The notes: generated by a model from the letters alone, not told the origin. A stretch of DNA of 64,000 nt from Apoderus coryli (GCA_911728435.2 OU452201.1:29946001-30010000), one strand, 5' to 3'. Counted from the first letter of the stretch, positions 23,957-36,472 are shown. Translations and numbers: made by a program.

Positions 23957-24118
23957 CCTGATTTCATCATTGTTTACCGGCCATGATTCAACTGTCTCCG
24001 TGAAGTTTATGTACGAATCTTCCACTTGATTCCTTGATTCATTGTTTGCTGCAAACTTGGTGACTTTTGTTAAAACTAGGTAGTCAAGAACATAAATTGG
24101 AGGTACTTTAAGTTTTTT
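23957..24118 (-). pseudogene. Coding-like segment, unidentified
   Basis: The minus strand is open for about 53 codons with non-biased composition: KVPPIYVLDYLVLTKVTKFA, then NNESRNQVEDSYINFTETVE and SWPVNNDEIRE before a stop. It resembles real protein but I do not recognise it. It may belong with the Q-rich segment below it as parts of one captured gene. Confidence 0.3.
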
Positions 24119-24716
24119 TTATTAAAATCAACGTTCTGCTTTAGCCTGTTGTCTTCTAAACGTTTTGCAGTTTTGTTGCGAATTTTGTGCCATCTGGTAA
24201 CTTTTCGTTGTCTGAGTGTATGTGTGTATCAGTTTGCATTTTGAAACCAAATGCAATTTCTGTGGGGGTGTAGGATGTGACTTTGTGTGTGGTACTGTTT
24301 GCATATTATTGTTACAGACGGTTGAGAAATATATAGTAAGTCGGAAAAACAAAAACTGCGTTTTCTGTATCTCAAAACTTTTACCTCACAGAGTCACTTT
24401 TGGTTGTAGTCTCTTCATTGCAGCAGTTCATATAGTTTAAGAAATATTGCACAATAATAATAATAAACGTCTTTATTAACAATAACCGTGGAATGAAAGA
24501 TCACTACTTGTAAAGTAGTATAAAATGTCCTCCTTGATTGAAAGCATAACAAGTTTTGTTGGTATAAGCCTAACACTCAAGACAGGACCGCGATTGATGT
24601 AAGAATGTTATTTTTACCTGTGACCGACTCAAATATCTACTGAAAAACAGGATTTTTGCTATGGCGACATCAAATTGATGGTTAAATTTTCAAAATGTCT
24701 CAAATACTACTTTTTG

Positions 24717-24867
24717 TATTGAGTCATCCCTAATCATTTCTGAACTTCTATTGAAAACATTTATACATATTTTAAAATAAATACATTTCTATTAGAAATC
24801 ATATAAATTGTAAATCTAAAGATAACGAGAAATATAATATTAATAGCGATCTAGATGGGTCGCTAAT
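24717..24867 (+). repeat. Direct repeat, right copy
   Basis: Second copy of the 23177-23332 repeat. Its right edge truncates the hAT transposase relic at 24868. Confidence 0.85.
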
Positions 24868-25132
24868 CTAAGGACATGCAGATTGTCCAGATGACTTGTT
24901 AAAACACTTAGATCTTCCTTCTTCAAATATTTCATTCAAAAGCTTTGATGATAACTCAAATCTAGATGGCGGAAGGTAACCAGGTCTTAGCATTTCTATG
25001 GCTTTTCGAACCTCCTTATTTTCTATAGCTCTAAAAGTGCAATTTTTTTTTATATATTTATTTATTTATTGTCTAACAGGTTACACCCAATTACAAGACA
25101 ATTTTTTGATTCCATAATATAAACAATTGAAC

Positions 25133-25823
25133 ATTTTTTTAAAGGGTCTGTACGACCTAAGTCGCTTATTGTGAAACATCCCCGTATATTATGCTACCCA
25201 ATCCAGCAGCCCTGTACCCTCCACTAGCTTGTGGAGTTCAGTTATGTGTTGGGTGTCAATATCTGCTGGCGCAATTAGCGCATACCCAAAAATAGCGTGT
25301 CGCCTTCGTTTTAGAACTACACACTCACTTATTACATGGTGAGCTGTTTCAACTGCCCCATTACACAATCTGCATTGCAGGTCCCCATTATACAGCCCCA
25401 TCTTATTTAGGTGGTCTCTCAGAGCGCAATGCCCAGTAAGGAGTCCCATAGTTATTCGCATCTGACTCCTGCTTAATGATAGCAGTTTTTCAGTGCGTTT
25501 TGTTGCTGCACCAGGTATAAACCTCTTCCCATGCTCCTGCTTGGGAATATGTTCCCAATATCTCGTGCTCACTTTTGGCCCAGCACTTGAGGAGTTCCCT
25601 CGCCGTTCTTTTAGACAAGCCCAGCGCAGGTTCCGTGCCAGTATATGTGGTTTCAGAGGCTTGTCTAGCCAGCCAATCCGCTCTCTCGTTGCCTTCTATT
25701 CCCGAGTGCCCACACTAGATTAACTCTATTATGGTCCGCCAAAGCCCTAAGTTCTGTTCGGCATTCCCATACCAGTTTGGTTGTAACCTTGGGGCTTCTC
25801 AGAGCCCTTAAGGCCGCCTGGCT
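25133..25823 (-). mobile_element. LINE A copy 1, 3' fragment inside LINE B
   Basis: Flanked by a 10-bp duplication ACAATTGAAC (25123-25132 and 25824-25833). It encodes the C-terminus of a LINE with RNase H (25572-25189: IPKQEHGKRFIPGA, then RSQMRITMGLLTGHCALRDH and CRLCNGAVETAHHVISEC) and is nearly identical to the 3' third of copy 2 at 26811-27520. Confidence 0.88.
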
Positions 25824-25862
25824 ACAATTGAACTTAATCTACACTAAAACTATAATAAAAAC

Positions 25863-26582
25863 TTAACAAATTCTAAAATTAACTAAATGAGCCTGCAAAC
25901 TATGTTTAAATGCCACTAAATTATTACTAAACCAATTGGTATGAACAGATATTTTATGCTTATTACATAGATTGCATGCATTGATTACGGGAGCCCTCGT
26001 CTCATAATTCGTATGAGCTTGGGGAACTCTAAATAAGTGCATGTTCCTTGTATATGCCAGTGGTACGTTGAGGTTCACTTTCTGTAAGAGGTGAGGAGGA
26101 CAATCCAGCATGGAGTTGATTAATTTAAAAAGAAGTATTTGAGACGCAGACACTCTTCGACACAGCAACGATTGAAAACCAAAACGGTTTAAGAGTTCGT
26201 TATGATCAACCCCCCTGTCTGGATAACGTCCATCAATCTTGTACGAAATGTACTTTAAAAACTTACGCTGAACATGCTCAAGTTTATTGATATATACTTG
26301 GTAAATCGGTGACCATACGACAGACGCGTATTCCAACTTTGACTGCACCAACGACTGGTAAAGGGCTATAAGAGGGTCTATATTCTGAAATTCCCTTGTT
26401 GACCTTATAATAAACCCAAGTGCTCTAGTCGCCTCTTGGTAAATACTATGAATGCGAGGATTGATTGACAATTCATTGTTAACAAGGACACCCAGGTCAC
26501 TAACTTCCTTGCATCTCTGAAGAATGTCGTCGCCAATGTTGTAATCAAAACGGACGACATCAGCACTCTTGGTGAACGACAT
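25863..26582 (-). pseudogene. LINE B reverse transcriptase C-terminal part
   Basis: A 239-codon minus-strand frame with EVSDLGVLVNNELSINPRIH, ALGFIIRSTREFQN, LEYASVVWSPIYQVYINKLE and HVQRKFLKYISYKIDGRYPD. These are the thumb and C-terminal domains downstream of the RT palm in a CR1/Jockey-like LINE. The endonuclease and RT catalytic box are missing through 5' truncation. Close relatives lie at 45995-46240 and 32833-34229. Confidence 0.8.
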
Positions 26583-26810
26583 ACATTTGCATTTTGTTGT
26601 GTTGCCAATTTGTTGCGTAAACGGCTTTGACTATTTGTCTGTCCAATTCTCTCTTATTTTGAACAGGTCGCACAACGAAAGACTCTAAACCAATATTTCC
26701 ACGTCCACTTACACTTCCCTTCTCACAGTTTTCCCTTCTCTGTTTCTTTGCCAACTGGATAATTTCACTCTGCTAGTTAGTTCCAGGCTGACAATCCCCA
26801 TGAAGAGTTT

Positions 26811-29761
26811 TTTTTGAAAGGGTCCGTACGACTTAAGTCCCCGGTTTCACTGCAGCCTCATGGGCTTATTGTGAAAAATCCCCGTATATTATGCCACCCA
26901 ATCCAGCAGCCCTGTACCCTCCACTAACTTGTGGAGTTCAGTTATGTGTTGGGTGTCAATATCTGCTGGCGCAATCAGCGAATGCCCAAAAATAGTGTGT
27001 CGTCTTCGTTGCAGAACTACACACTCACATATTACATGGTAAGCTGTTTCAACTGCCCCATTACACAATCTGCATTGCAGGTCCCCATTGTACAGCCCCA
27101 TCTTATTTAGGTGGTCTCTCAGAGCGCAATGCCCAGTAAGGAGTCCCATAGTTATTCGCATCTGACTCCTGCTTAATGATAGCAGTTTTTCAGTGCGTTT
27201 TGTTTCGGCACCAGGTATAAACCTCTTCCCATGCTCCTGCTTGGGAATGTGTTTCGAATATGGCTCTTGGCCCAGCACTTGAGGAGTTCCCTCGCCGTTC
27301 TTTTAGACAAGCCCAGCGCAGGTTCCGTGCCAGTATATCTGGTTTCAGAGGCTTGTCTAGCCAGCCAATCCGCTCTCTCGTTGCCTTCTATTCCCGAGTG
27401 CCCCGGGACCCACACTAGATTAACCCTGTTGTGGTCCGCCAGGGCCCTAAGTTCTGTTTGGCATTCCCATACCAGTTTGGTTGTAACCTTGGGGCTTCTC
27501 AGAGCCCTTAAGGCCGCCTGGCTATCTGAACATATATTGATTCGCTTGTTTGTATAAGCCCTCAATCTGTTTAGTTTTGCACATTGCAGAATTGCAAACA
27601 CTTCCGCTTGAAATACGGATGTGTTTTTCCCCAGTGAGAATCTTAGATTCGTGTTCCTTGTCTCACTGTATATTCCTGCACCACTTCCACTTTCGGTTTT
27701 TGACCCGTCTGTAAACCAGGTTATCCCTCTCAGTGTCCGTATGCAGTCTTTATCCAGAACTTCGCGGTCCACAATATGCACTTCGAAGTTTATGTCAAAT
27801 TCAAATTTTGGTATGATGTGGTCCATGGGCATGTCTATGATGCCATCCCCAATACATACGCCAATTTTGGTATGTCCCCGATAAGTGGGTACAGTTCCTA
27901 CCAACCCTCGCAGTCTAATGAATGCTGCCCCCGCCTCCATTCTTACCATGATGTGCAAGGGTGGGAGGTTCCGCAATACTTCCATTGCGGTTGTCGGAGT
28001 AGTTCTAAAAGCGCCCGTCATTGCTAAGCAGGCAAGCCTCTGTACCCTGCCCAACTCAGTAATGGCGGTATGCTGTTCCGTTTTCGTCCACCAAATCAGC
28101 GACGAGTATGTTATCATAGGTCTAACTACCGCAGTGTACAACCAGTGCATCATCTTTAGATTTAGTCCCCATGTTTTCCCATGAGAGCGTCTGAGTAACA
28201 TAAGCGTTCTCTCCGCTCTTGCTCTGGTTCTTTTAAGGTGTGCGGTCCAGGTAAGCTTTGAGTCTAGAGTGACCCCTAAATACTCCCCGGACATTTTTAC
28301 GATTTCACCTTGAAGGTACAGTGGTCCTAGTCCCTCTGTTTTCTTCCTCCTGGTGAAAGCGATCATTGCTGACTTTGACGGGCTCATTCTTAGTCCCTGT
28401 TCCAAAGTCCAGCTTGTTGCTATATCAAGGGCCCGTTGCATACGTTCCCTTACTATGCTATTGAACTTTCCCTGGACATGTATGACTAGGTCGTCTGCAA
28501 AGCCCAGAACCCCAAATCCTTCATTGTCCAGAACTCTTAGCAACTCGTCTATAACAAGGTTCCACATCAGAGGAGATAGTACTCCCCCCTGCGGGCACCC
28601 TCGTACAGGCTTAGCTATTATTGTATCCCCCATTACTGAGGTAGATACCATTCTTCCTTTAAGCATGCAGTTTATCCACCTGCAGCAAGTCGCATTGATG
28701 CCTCGTTGCCTCAGTGCTCCTAGGATTGAGTTCGTTAAAACGTTATCGAAGGCTCCCTGTATGTCCAGGAAGGTTGCAAGTAGAACCTCCCTGCTTCTCT
28801 AGGGCGTATTCCGCCTTACTAACTAATTGATGCAGCGCTGTCTCAGTCGACATGCCGCATCTAAACGCATATTGGTTTGGGTGTAATGGCACCAACTCCA
28901 AAGCCCCGTCCCGAATATGTCTATCTATTATTTTTTCCAGCGTCTTTAGCAAGAAAGACGTTAGACTTATTGGTCGCATAGCCTTTGCCCCTTCCTGTCC
29001 GGATTTCCCAGGTTTGGGTATAAATGCTACTCTGCTTATCTGCCAACTTTTTGGCAGATATCCCAGTGCCAGACTGCCCCGGAATACCATACACAGGCTG
29101 CTAATCAGGGAGTCCCCTCCCTCCTGCAGCATTTTTGGATAAATGCTATCAATTCCCGGCGATTTATATGGTTTAAATGTTCTCAAGGCCCATTTAATTT
29201 TACTACAATCTATCACTGTCTTTGCGTATTGCCAGCTCTCTCTGGTAGCCTTTATTATGGGTCCCAGATTCGTATGCTGCCAATTTTCCAGTGACATATT
29301 TGTAATTTCGCAGCCGGGAAAGTGTACTCTCAGAAGTTCTCTAATAGTATCCCTTCCCGTATTTGTGAAGACACCGTTTTCTCCCCTTATAGTCGTAATG
29401 GTGTCTCCTGTTCCCTTCGCGAGAATTCTTCCGAGTCTGGCACATTCTGGAGACCTTTCTATGTCCTCGCAGTACCTCCTCCATGAGTCTCTCTTAGCTT
29501 TCCTTAATGCTTTATTATAGTCTGTCAATGCCCTGCTATAGCAGTTCCATTGGCCAGTCCTTTTTGCATCATTGAATTTCTTTCTAACACTTTTCCTCAA
29601 CCGAGCCAGCTCATAGTTCCACCAGGGTGTGTTCCTATTTAAGCTCCGTCTCAGCTGGGGGCAGTTGTCATTATACGCAGTAATGATGGCGTCCTGTATT
29701 TGGTCCGCCACCAAGTCTAGGTCGTGAGAGTCCCTTATGGTACTTTTTATTTCTCTAATAT
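26811..29761 (-). mobile_element. LINE A copy 2 (I-superfamily type with RNase H)
   Basis: A 2.95 kb 5'-truncated LINE with a perfect 10-bp duplication TGAAGAGTTT (26801-26810 and 29762-29771). It holds the end of the linker, the full RT and an RNase H domain. The endonuclease is missing. RNase H downstream of RT places it in the I superfamily (I, LOA, R1 and allies). Confidence 0.88.
26889..29761 (-). pseudogene. LINE A ORF2: reverse transcriptase and RNase H, two frameshifts
   Basis: On the minus strand, 29761-28743 holds the linker (RNTPWWNYELARLRKSVRKK) and RT fingers (FKPYKSPGIDSIYPKMLQEG, then RVAFIPKPGKS and AMRPISLTSFLLKTLEKIID). Reading then changes frame; 28760-27173 contains the palm (RGCPQGGVLSPLMWNLVIDE, LGFADDLVIHVQGK) and RNase H (FTDGSKTESGSGAGIYS, VFQAEVFAIL, ICSDSQAALRAL, WVPGHSGIEGNERADWLA with its D/E/D/D residues). 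A second frame change near 27250 leads to the Cys/His C-terminus at 27278-26889. Catalytic motifs are intact, so it is a fairly young but broken copy. Confidence 0.88.
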
Positions 29762-30009
29762 TGAAGAGTTTCAAGATCAAGACCACTGCTGGTGCTGACA
29801 TAATTAGTCTTATTTTTGCAGGTTTCCCAATGACTTTTTAGTCTGTTCAATAGACATTGCAATGTTTTACCACACTTTTTACATACTGCTCCACAACCTA
29901 GTTTGCCCAGAACTTTCTTTTTTATAAAATCCTGCCAAAGACTAAATTCCTTTCTGCCCCGGCTTCTCATGATGTTCTGATAGATGACTCCTAAAGCAAA
30001 CATATTACT

Positions 30010-30362
30010 GATATCTAAAATAAGTGCGTATCATTTATATAGCCCTGCAGCCGGGCGTTTTCCTCCAGTTATTACAAGTTTCGACAAAGCCGTAAACTTG
30101 CAGTACGCCCAGACAAAATTTTACGATCTACAAGTTTGAGTGACAAAGATGAAAATTTTGAAAAAATAAAAAAATCACGATTTAAAAAAAATCATCAATT
30201 TTGTATAATTTTTATTTATTTTTATCAACCCTGCCTTTAATATTTCAAGGCGAAATCGGAAATTCTTTCAGATATGTAAACCAATAATTGCACATACGTA
30301 CTACTAAAGACTTTTTTTCATAAATATCCATGTATAATTAAACGGTGTATTTTTCTTTGTAG
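30010..30362. other. Intron tail, possible hAT end
   Basis: Around 30042 the bases TAGCCCTGCAGCCGGGCG could be a hAT-type terminus for the broken hAT gene to the left, but its partner was not found. The rest is AT-rich and ends in the exon acceptor. Confidence 0.3.
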
Positions 30363-30686
<324 letters not shown>

Positions 30687-31036
30687 TAAATTAAAATAGG
30701 AATATATTTGTCTTTGATATATTTTTTCTAATAGAACTAGAAGGAATATTTTGTATATTATCGTTTTAGGTTATGTAATATAACAATAAATTGCTTTTTT
30801 GTGTAATACATACAGGGTTAACTATCACTCAGTACAAAAATGTTGCTCAGGGAAGCATGAAAAACTATAACAAATTTGTGCAGAATTTTTATTCGATGTT
30901 TAAAAAAATGTCTCTCATGTTTGTCTCGGTAGGAATGATTTTCCCGGCTTTGCCAATTGTAAAGACGATGAAAATGGACATTTTTGCTAATATATTTATT
31001 TTTTTAAATATTCTTGAACCGTAATTCTAATTTTTT

Positions 31037-31950
31037 TCAGTTTACTTTTCTTGGGGTGTTCGGTTCTTATAAAAAAAATTTGTTTACAAAACTTTTTTAA
31101 ATAAAGACAACATCCATCTTTATTTTCGTCAAATAAATAAACTAAAATGACAACGACGTTTCGTCACTAATTAGTAACTTCTTCAGGTTGAACACATTTT
31201 TCTGAAATTACATATACATACAAATAATTTTATATATTATATATAAAAAATTATCTTAAATTATTTGTATGTGTATGTAATTTCAGAAAAATGTGTTCAA
31301 TCTGAAAATATCTTTTTAGGAGTTTGCAGTTTGCAAAAATGAAGAAGTAATGTACAATTCTGTAGTAATACAGATATACTTATTATCAGGTATTTTAATT
31401 ATTAGCAGAAAATGTTTTCAGTTTACTTTTCTTGGGGTGTTGGGTTCTTATAAGAAATTTTCTTTACAAAACATTTTTAAATAAAGACAACATCCATCTT
31501 CTATTTTCGTCAAATAAATAAAATAAAATAACGACGACGTTTTGTTACTAATTAGTAACTTCTCTTCTTCAGGTGAACACATTTTTCTGAAATTACATAC
31601 ACATACAAATAATTTTATATATAAAAAATGATCTTAAATTATTTGTATGTGTATGTAATTTCAGAAAAATATGTTCAACCTGAAGAAGTTACTAATTAGT
31701 GACAAAACGTCGTTGTTATTTTATTTTATTTATTTGACGAAAATAGAAGATGGATGTTGTCTTTATTTGAAAATGTTTTGTAAAGAAAATTTTTTATAAG
31801 AACCCAACACCCCAAGAAAAGTAAACTGAATTTTTTTTTGTTAATAATTAAAATACAGGATAAAGAAGTCTATCTCTATTACTACAGAATTGTACATTAC
31901 TTCTTCATTTTTGCAAACTGCAAACTCGTAAGAAGATATTTTCGCGTATT
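31037..31950. repeat. Cluster of Penelope-type terminal repeats in direct and inverted copies
   Basis: A unit running from CAGTTTACTTTTCTTGGGGTG through ACATCCATCTT and ACGACGTTT to the TTCTGAAATTACATA block occurs at 31037-31250 and again at 31421-31615. An inverted copy occupies about 31635-31830. The TGCAGTTTGCAAAAATGAAG flank (31325-31345) also recurs inverted near 31905-31925, so 31305-31950 is one large palindrome. Each unit includes a hammerhead-like core. These resemble the terminal repeats of Penelope-like elements or small retrozymes. Confidence 0.7.
31151..31197 (-). ncRNA. Hammerhead ribozyme motif, core intact
   Basis: On the minus strand CTGAAGA is followed by a self-pairing segment, GTTACTAA against TTAGTGAC, and then GAAACGTCG. 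This is the hammerhead order CUGANGA, stem II, GAAA. The copies at 31531-31573 (minus) and 31678-31715 (plus) have AAAA in place of GAAA and are probably inactive. Hammerheads of this type are known in Penelope-like terminal repeats. Confidence 0.6.
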
Positions 31951-32568
31951 GAATACACTAACACTAATAACAAAACATTGCCAAAAATGCCCGATTATTT
32001 TACTTAAATCAGTCATTTTTTACAACAGAAACTTCTCGTATAGTGGAAAAACAAAAATAGTAAGATACGCATCACAACGCCAGTAGGTGATAATGTGTAT
32101 CCACACCGTAAAATGTTATGCAAAATTCCGTCTACTTTCATCACAAAATGGAAACAGAACAAATACAAAAATATGGTTAATAACTTGCGGTATTATATTA
32201 ATTGTACAGGTGTTATACAACACATATTACGCTAAAGTCGGAAACAGTCAGGATTCTGCAGAAATCAATGATGAGACATGATCACCTACCGCAAATTTGT
32301 TATAAAAGAAACGTAAAACTGTCGAAATTATCACTAGCTACCAAACATTTTGCGTTTCATTTCTCACATAACTAGGTTTGTTTTCACAGACTTCCGAAAC
32401 TGTCAGGAACAGCCTGAATTCTGCGCATAAAGTGGACACGCGGTGTAATTAATTTGCGCAGAATGGTGACGCTTGTGAAGACGATACTATCAATCAAATT
32501 TGTAAAAGTAACGTGCGTGAAATACATGTGACTGAAAATTGCTGTTATGACGCGTAGAAGAATAACGC
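31951..32568. other. Intron stretch, unidentified
   Basis: Short plus-strand frames near 31838-32281 end in a hydrophobic stretch (WLITCGIILIVQVLYNTYYA), but nothing is recognised and the first overlaps the palindrome. No gene is called. Confidence 0.4.
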
Positions 32569-32580
32569 ATATTATTATAA

Positions 32581-34242
32581 TAATAATACTCTTTATTGTC
32601 TAACAGGTTCAGGAACGCAATTACAAGACAATATGACAATATAATCAGCTATATCACAACAAACTAATTAATAATTCTAAAAAAATGAAACAAAACAAAA
32701 ACCGTATCAAGAACAATACATAATATTCATAAACATAATTTCATAATTCTACACATTTATATAAAATATGAATATAAAAGAAATCACCACCAAACAGAAA
32801 TTGACAGATTACAAATAGAAGAGCGCGGGACCCTAAATGCTCACGGTGCGGAGATATCTGAGCAAGTTATTTCTAAAAAAGGAGAGTGCACCACCAAAGT
32901 AGTTGACCATCCCATCAATATTTCTATAGTTACATTGATAGCGTGCTTGATATAAGGGAGCCTTGTTTTCATAATTAGTATGCGCGTATGGCAATTTGAA
33001 TAATTGATGATGTCGTGCAAAGTACTGAGGTACGTGAAAATGTAATTGCTCAAGTAGAGATGGACAATCGATCATACCATTTAACAATTTAAATAATATT
33101 ATCTGACTTGACACGATTCTGTGCATAATAAGTGAGTCATTATGAAATCTCGATAACAGATATTGATGGTCGATTCCTCGAACCGGAAAGTGACCATCGC
33201 TCTTATACATTAAAAACTTACGCTGTACATACTCTAATTTATTTATATGGATATGGATAAATGAAGCATATTTGATTTTGATCGCACTAAGGAGTACAAA
33301 TTCAGCAAGGAATCAGTATTTTGAAAATCCTTTCCAGCACGCAGAATGAAGCCCAAACTCTTTAAAGCACTTTGGGTTATGTGCTGAATATGATATATAA
33401 TAAGATCTTTAATTACATCACATTTTTGTAGGTGTGTGTTTTTTAGTTTATAGTTATAATTTAATGGATAGTGGCGTTTAGATATAGTAAGTTGTTTGCA
33501 TTTATCAATATTTAGAGATTTGTAACACACCACCGCTCAAGCTTAATTAAATCGCTCTGGAGGTCCACACAATCACCATAATTGTGAACAACTGCATAGA
33601 GCTTTAGATCATCGGCAAACAATAGAGACGGGTTGTGCATATCATTTTTAATATCATTGATATATATGGAGAAAATTAATGGGACCAATATGCTACCCTG
33701 TGGTGCTCCACTACTCGCAGCAAACTCATAGGACTGAAAACCGTTATACTCAACATACTGACACCCGCCTGAGAAGTAAGAATCAAAGAAATTGATGAGA
33801 TTCACATGAAATCCGATATCAGACATTTTCTGTTTAGCGATAGAATGATCAATCCTATCGAATGCCTTGGATAGATCGGTGTAGATAACATCGACTTGAG
33901 AACCCTTACCAACCGCATTGAAGACATCCTGCATGAAGCATGCCGAGTTGGTAATAGTGGATCTACTCTGAAAAAAACCCATGCTGTTGCGACATGATGC
34001 GTAGCTTTACTTGACTGAATATCTTTTCATGAAGTATAGTTTCAAAAATTTTTGCAAAGTTAGATAGCAATGAAATAGGACGATAATTGGTTATCTGATC
34101 AGTTTGAGACGACTTATGGATTGGACAAATTCGCGCAATTTTCCAGCAGCTTGGGAATATCTTTGATTGGAGTGACTTGTTGAATAATATCAGCAGAGGT
34201 TTTGACGGAGCATATGCACAATCGCGCAAAAGAAAATACGGA
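32581..34242 (-). mobile_element. LINE C, 5'-truncated, with 12-bp duplication
   Basis: A 1.66 kb LINE whose 3' end (left) carries a TAATAATAC run and ATTGTCTAACAGGTT, like LINE B. The 12-bp duplication ATATTATTATAA is perfect (32569-32580 and 34243-34254), although the left copy merges with the tail. Confidence 0.8.
32833..34229 (-). pseudogene. LINE C reverse transcriptase, multiple frame breaks
   Basis: On the minus strand: 34229-33963 carries RT fingers (FPSCWKIARICPIHKSSQT, NYRPISLLSNFAKIFETILH); 33982-33512 carries the palm (VDVIYTDLSKAFDRIDHSIA, GAPQGSILVPLIFSIYINDI, LLFADDLKLYA); 33533-33243 and 33210-32833 carry the thumb and tail (LGFILRAGKDFQNTDSLL, HFPVRGIDHQYLLSRF, PYAHTNYENKAPL). 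The catalytic FADD box is intact. Frame breaks between pieces and one internal deletion near 33243 disable it. Closely related to LINE B. Confidence 0.83.
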
Positions 34243-34384
34243 ATATTATTATAACAATGGCAAGGGAAAATATACCGTAGGAATTGCGCATTGCGTCCAC
34301 TTTACGTAGAATAAGTACACATGATAAATGCGGGTCGCCTAATTTATATCTGAATATATTAGTTCATTCAAAAAGGTCATAGGA

Positions 34385-35560
34385 TGATGCATAGATGGCG
34401 TTACTAGATTTTTTTCCATATGATTTTTATTTAGTACTTACCTTCAAACGATACGTGTATAAATTTCACAGCAATCTGACTATGATTCGTGAATCATAGC
34501 ATTTTGTGTGAAGCAACGTTTGTTATTGAAAAAAAAAGTGGAAAAAACTGAATTTCGAGTTTTGATAAAGCATTGCATTTTGATAAAAAAAAATACAGTG
34601 GAAACCAAACAACGAACTCTGCTCCATCGAGACATATGGTACAGAGGTGGATTGCTGAATTTCAACGTGGTCGGACCAGCACAAATGATGCAGAGCGCAG
34701 TGGACGCTCAAATGAGGCTGTTATTCCAGAAAACGTCGCAAAACTCACAAATTGGTTATGAACGATCGCAAATTGAAGGTGCACGAGCTAGCTGACATTT
34801 TAAAGATATCAGATGGTAGTGTTTTTACCATTTTTCACGAACATTTGGGTATGTGAAAGCTCTGTGCAAAGCGGGTGTCGTGTGACCTCACAGTCTACCA
34901 AAAACAACAACGAATTGATGCTTAAGGGGAGTGTTTGGCGCTGTTAAACCGCAATAAAATGGAATTCTATCGTCGATATGTGACAATGGATGAAACATGA
35001 ACTATTACACACCAGGATCCAAAAGACAGTCAGCTGAGTGGACAGCAATCGACGAACCGAATCCAAAGCGAGCAAAGAAGCAACAGTCGGCCGGCCAGGT
35101 TATGGCGGTTGTATTTTGGGATGCGAACGGAATAATATTCCTCGACAACCTCCAAAAAGGGACCACCATCAACAGCGACTTTTAAATCGATTGAAGGGTG
35201 AAATCGGAAAGAAACGGCCACTATTGTAAAAGAAAAAAGTGTTGTTTCACCAAGACAATGCACCGTGTCACAAATGGATGAAAACAAAATTGAATGAATT
35301 GGGCTTCGAATTGCTTACCCACCTACCGTATTTTCCAGATTTAGTTTCCAGCGACTTTTTGCTGTGTTTAGATCTCAAGAGAATGCTTGCTCGAAAGAAA
35401 TTTAAGTCCAATGATGAAGTAATCGCTGAAACTGAGAAAGAGAAATCGTACTATAAAAGTGGTATCGAAAAGTGGGAAAAAAGCTATACTCGTTGTATTG
35501 CTCGAAGGCAACCATGTTGAATAATAAAATCCAGTTTTGTAAAAATTTTGTTTTTTTCTT
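34385..35560 (+). pseudogene. mariner transposase relic, irritans type (DD34D)
   Basis: Plus-strand pieces match an irritans-type mariner from end to end: KTEFRVLIKHC and KKNTVETKQR (34555-34612), SRHMVQRWIAEFQRGRTSTN (34630-34690), HELADILKISDGSVFTIFHE, RKLCAKRVSCDLTVYQKQQR, RYVTMDETW, AVVFWDANGIIFLDNLQKG, VLFHQDNAPCHKW and LPYFPDLVSSDFLL. The third catalytic position (SSD) is kept. Multiple frameshifts and at least one stop break it. TIRs are too worn to fix the exact ends. Confidence 0.85.
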
Positions 35561-35629
35561 ACTTGACTTATTGAATGGTGAATCGCCAGATTTGGGAGCA
35601 GTCAATTAACATCAACGTTACGGATTTTT

Positions 35630-35843
35630 AGTCGAATTATTCGCAAATATTCCTGGTATGTTGTAAATCGCTAGGGAGATATTTGACTTAATTAAAAAAA
35701 ACCGCTATTTCCAGAAAACACCTTGTATATTGGAAACAATGCATTTCCGGGCGTATGTTTATGGGAACTTTTTTTTATAACATGACCTGAGAAATCACCC
35801 CCTATAAATATTGCCGCGTCTTTTTGAAATACTCTGTATTACA
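35630..35843 (+). mobile_element. Right-end fragment of the 20552-type mariner
   Basis: This piece matches the right inverted arm of the element at 20552-22044, for example AACACCTTGTATATTGGAAA, GCATTTCCGGGCGTATG and GAGAAATCACCCC, ending near TACTCTGTATTA. The left end and coding part are absent. Confidence 0.7.
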
Positions 35844-36112
35844 CTCCATTGCAATATTATGATGATCGCAATTCTTTAAATTTCATTAAAGTGGCAATAT
35901 CTCGAAAACCATAGATTTTTTACTAAAATCTTTTTGTTTTCTCGATGCTCTACCAGCGCTTCAAGTATTATCGTTGACTTTCAGGACACCCTTTATGTAG
36001 GATTTTTTCTATAAACTTTATGGAAATATCATCTTAATTTTGTATTTATAGTTCTGGAATCGAGATTAACTTGATTCAAATATTTGTGTGTATTTTAAGA
36101 ACATTTTTATAG

Positions 36113-36472
<360 letters not shown>

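Larger units (their letters stand above)
25046..26605 (-). mobile_element. LINE B, 5'-truncated, inserted in the hAT gene
   Basis: The 3' end lies at 25046 with a TATTTATTTATT tail and ACAGGTTACACCCAATTACA. CAATTT occurs at both edges (25040-25045 and 26606-26611) as the likely duplication. It is itself interrupted by LINE A copy 1. Confidence 0.75.
24868..30003 (-). pseudogene. hAT (BED-finger) transposase gene split by LINE insertions
   Basis: Minus-strand pieces in order: 30003-29772 encodes a BED-type zinc finger (SLWQDFIKKKVLGKLGCG, then AVCKKCGKTLQ and LKSHWETCK). After LINE A is removed, 26800-26612 continues in frame (one TAG) into GRGNIGLESFVVRPVQNKRE and LDRQIVKAVYATN. After LINE B is removed, 25045-24868 continues as CTFRAIENKEVRKAIEMLRP then GYLPPSRFELSSKLL. 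This order is that of hAT transposases with an N-terminal BED finger. The remainder is cut off at the direct repeat. The in-frame continuation across both insertions supports the reconstruction. Confidence 0.75.

Noticed and set aside
24128..24440. Overlapping 74-codon frames on both strands
   Set aside because: Low-complexity composition and no motif; only the neighbouring 23957-24118 segment looks protein-like.
27231..29520. Several plus-strand open frames of 83-149 codons across this stretch
   Set aside because: They are antisense shadows of the LINE A RT and RNase H frames, which carry the recognisable motifs.
31838..32281. Two successive plus-strand frames with a hydrophobic stretch
   Set aside because: The first overlaps the palindromic repeat and neither resembles a known protein.
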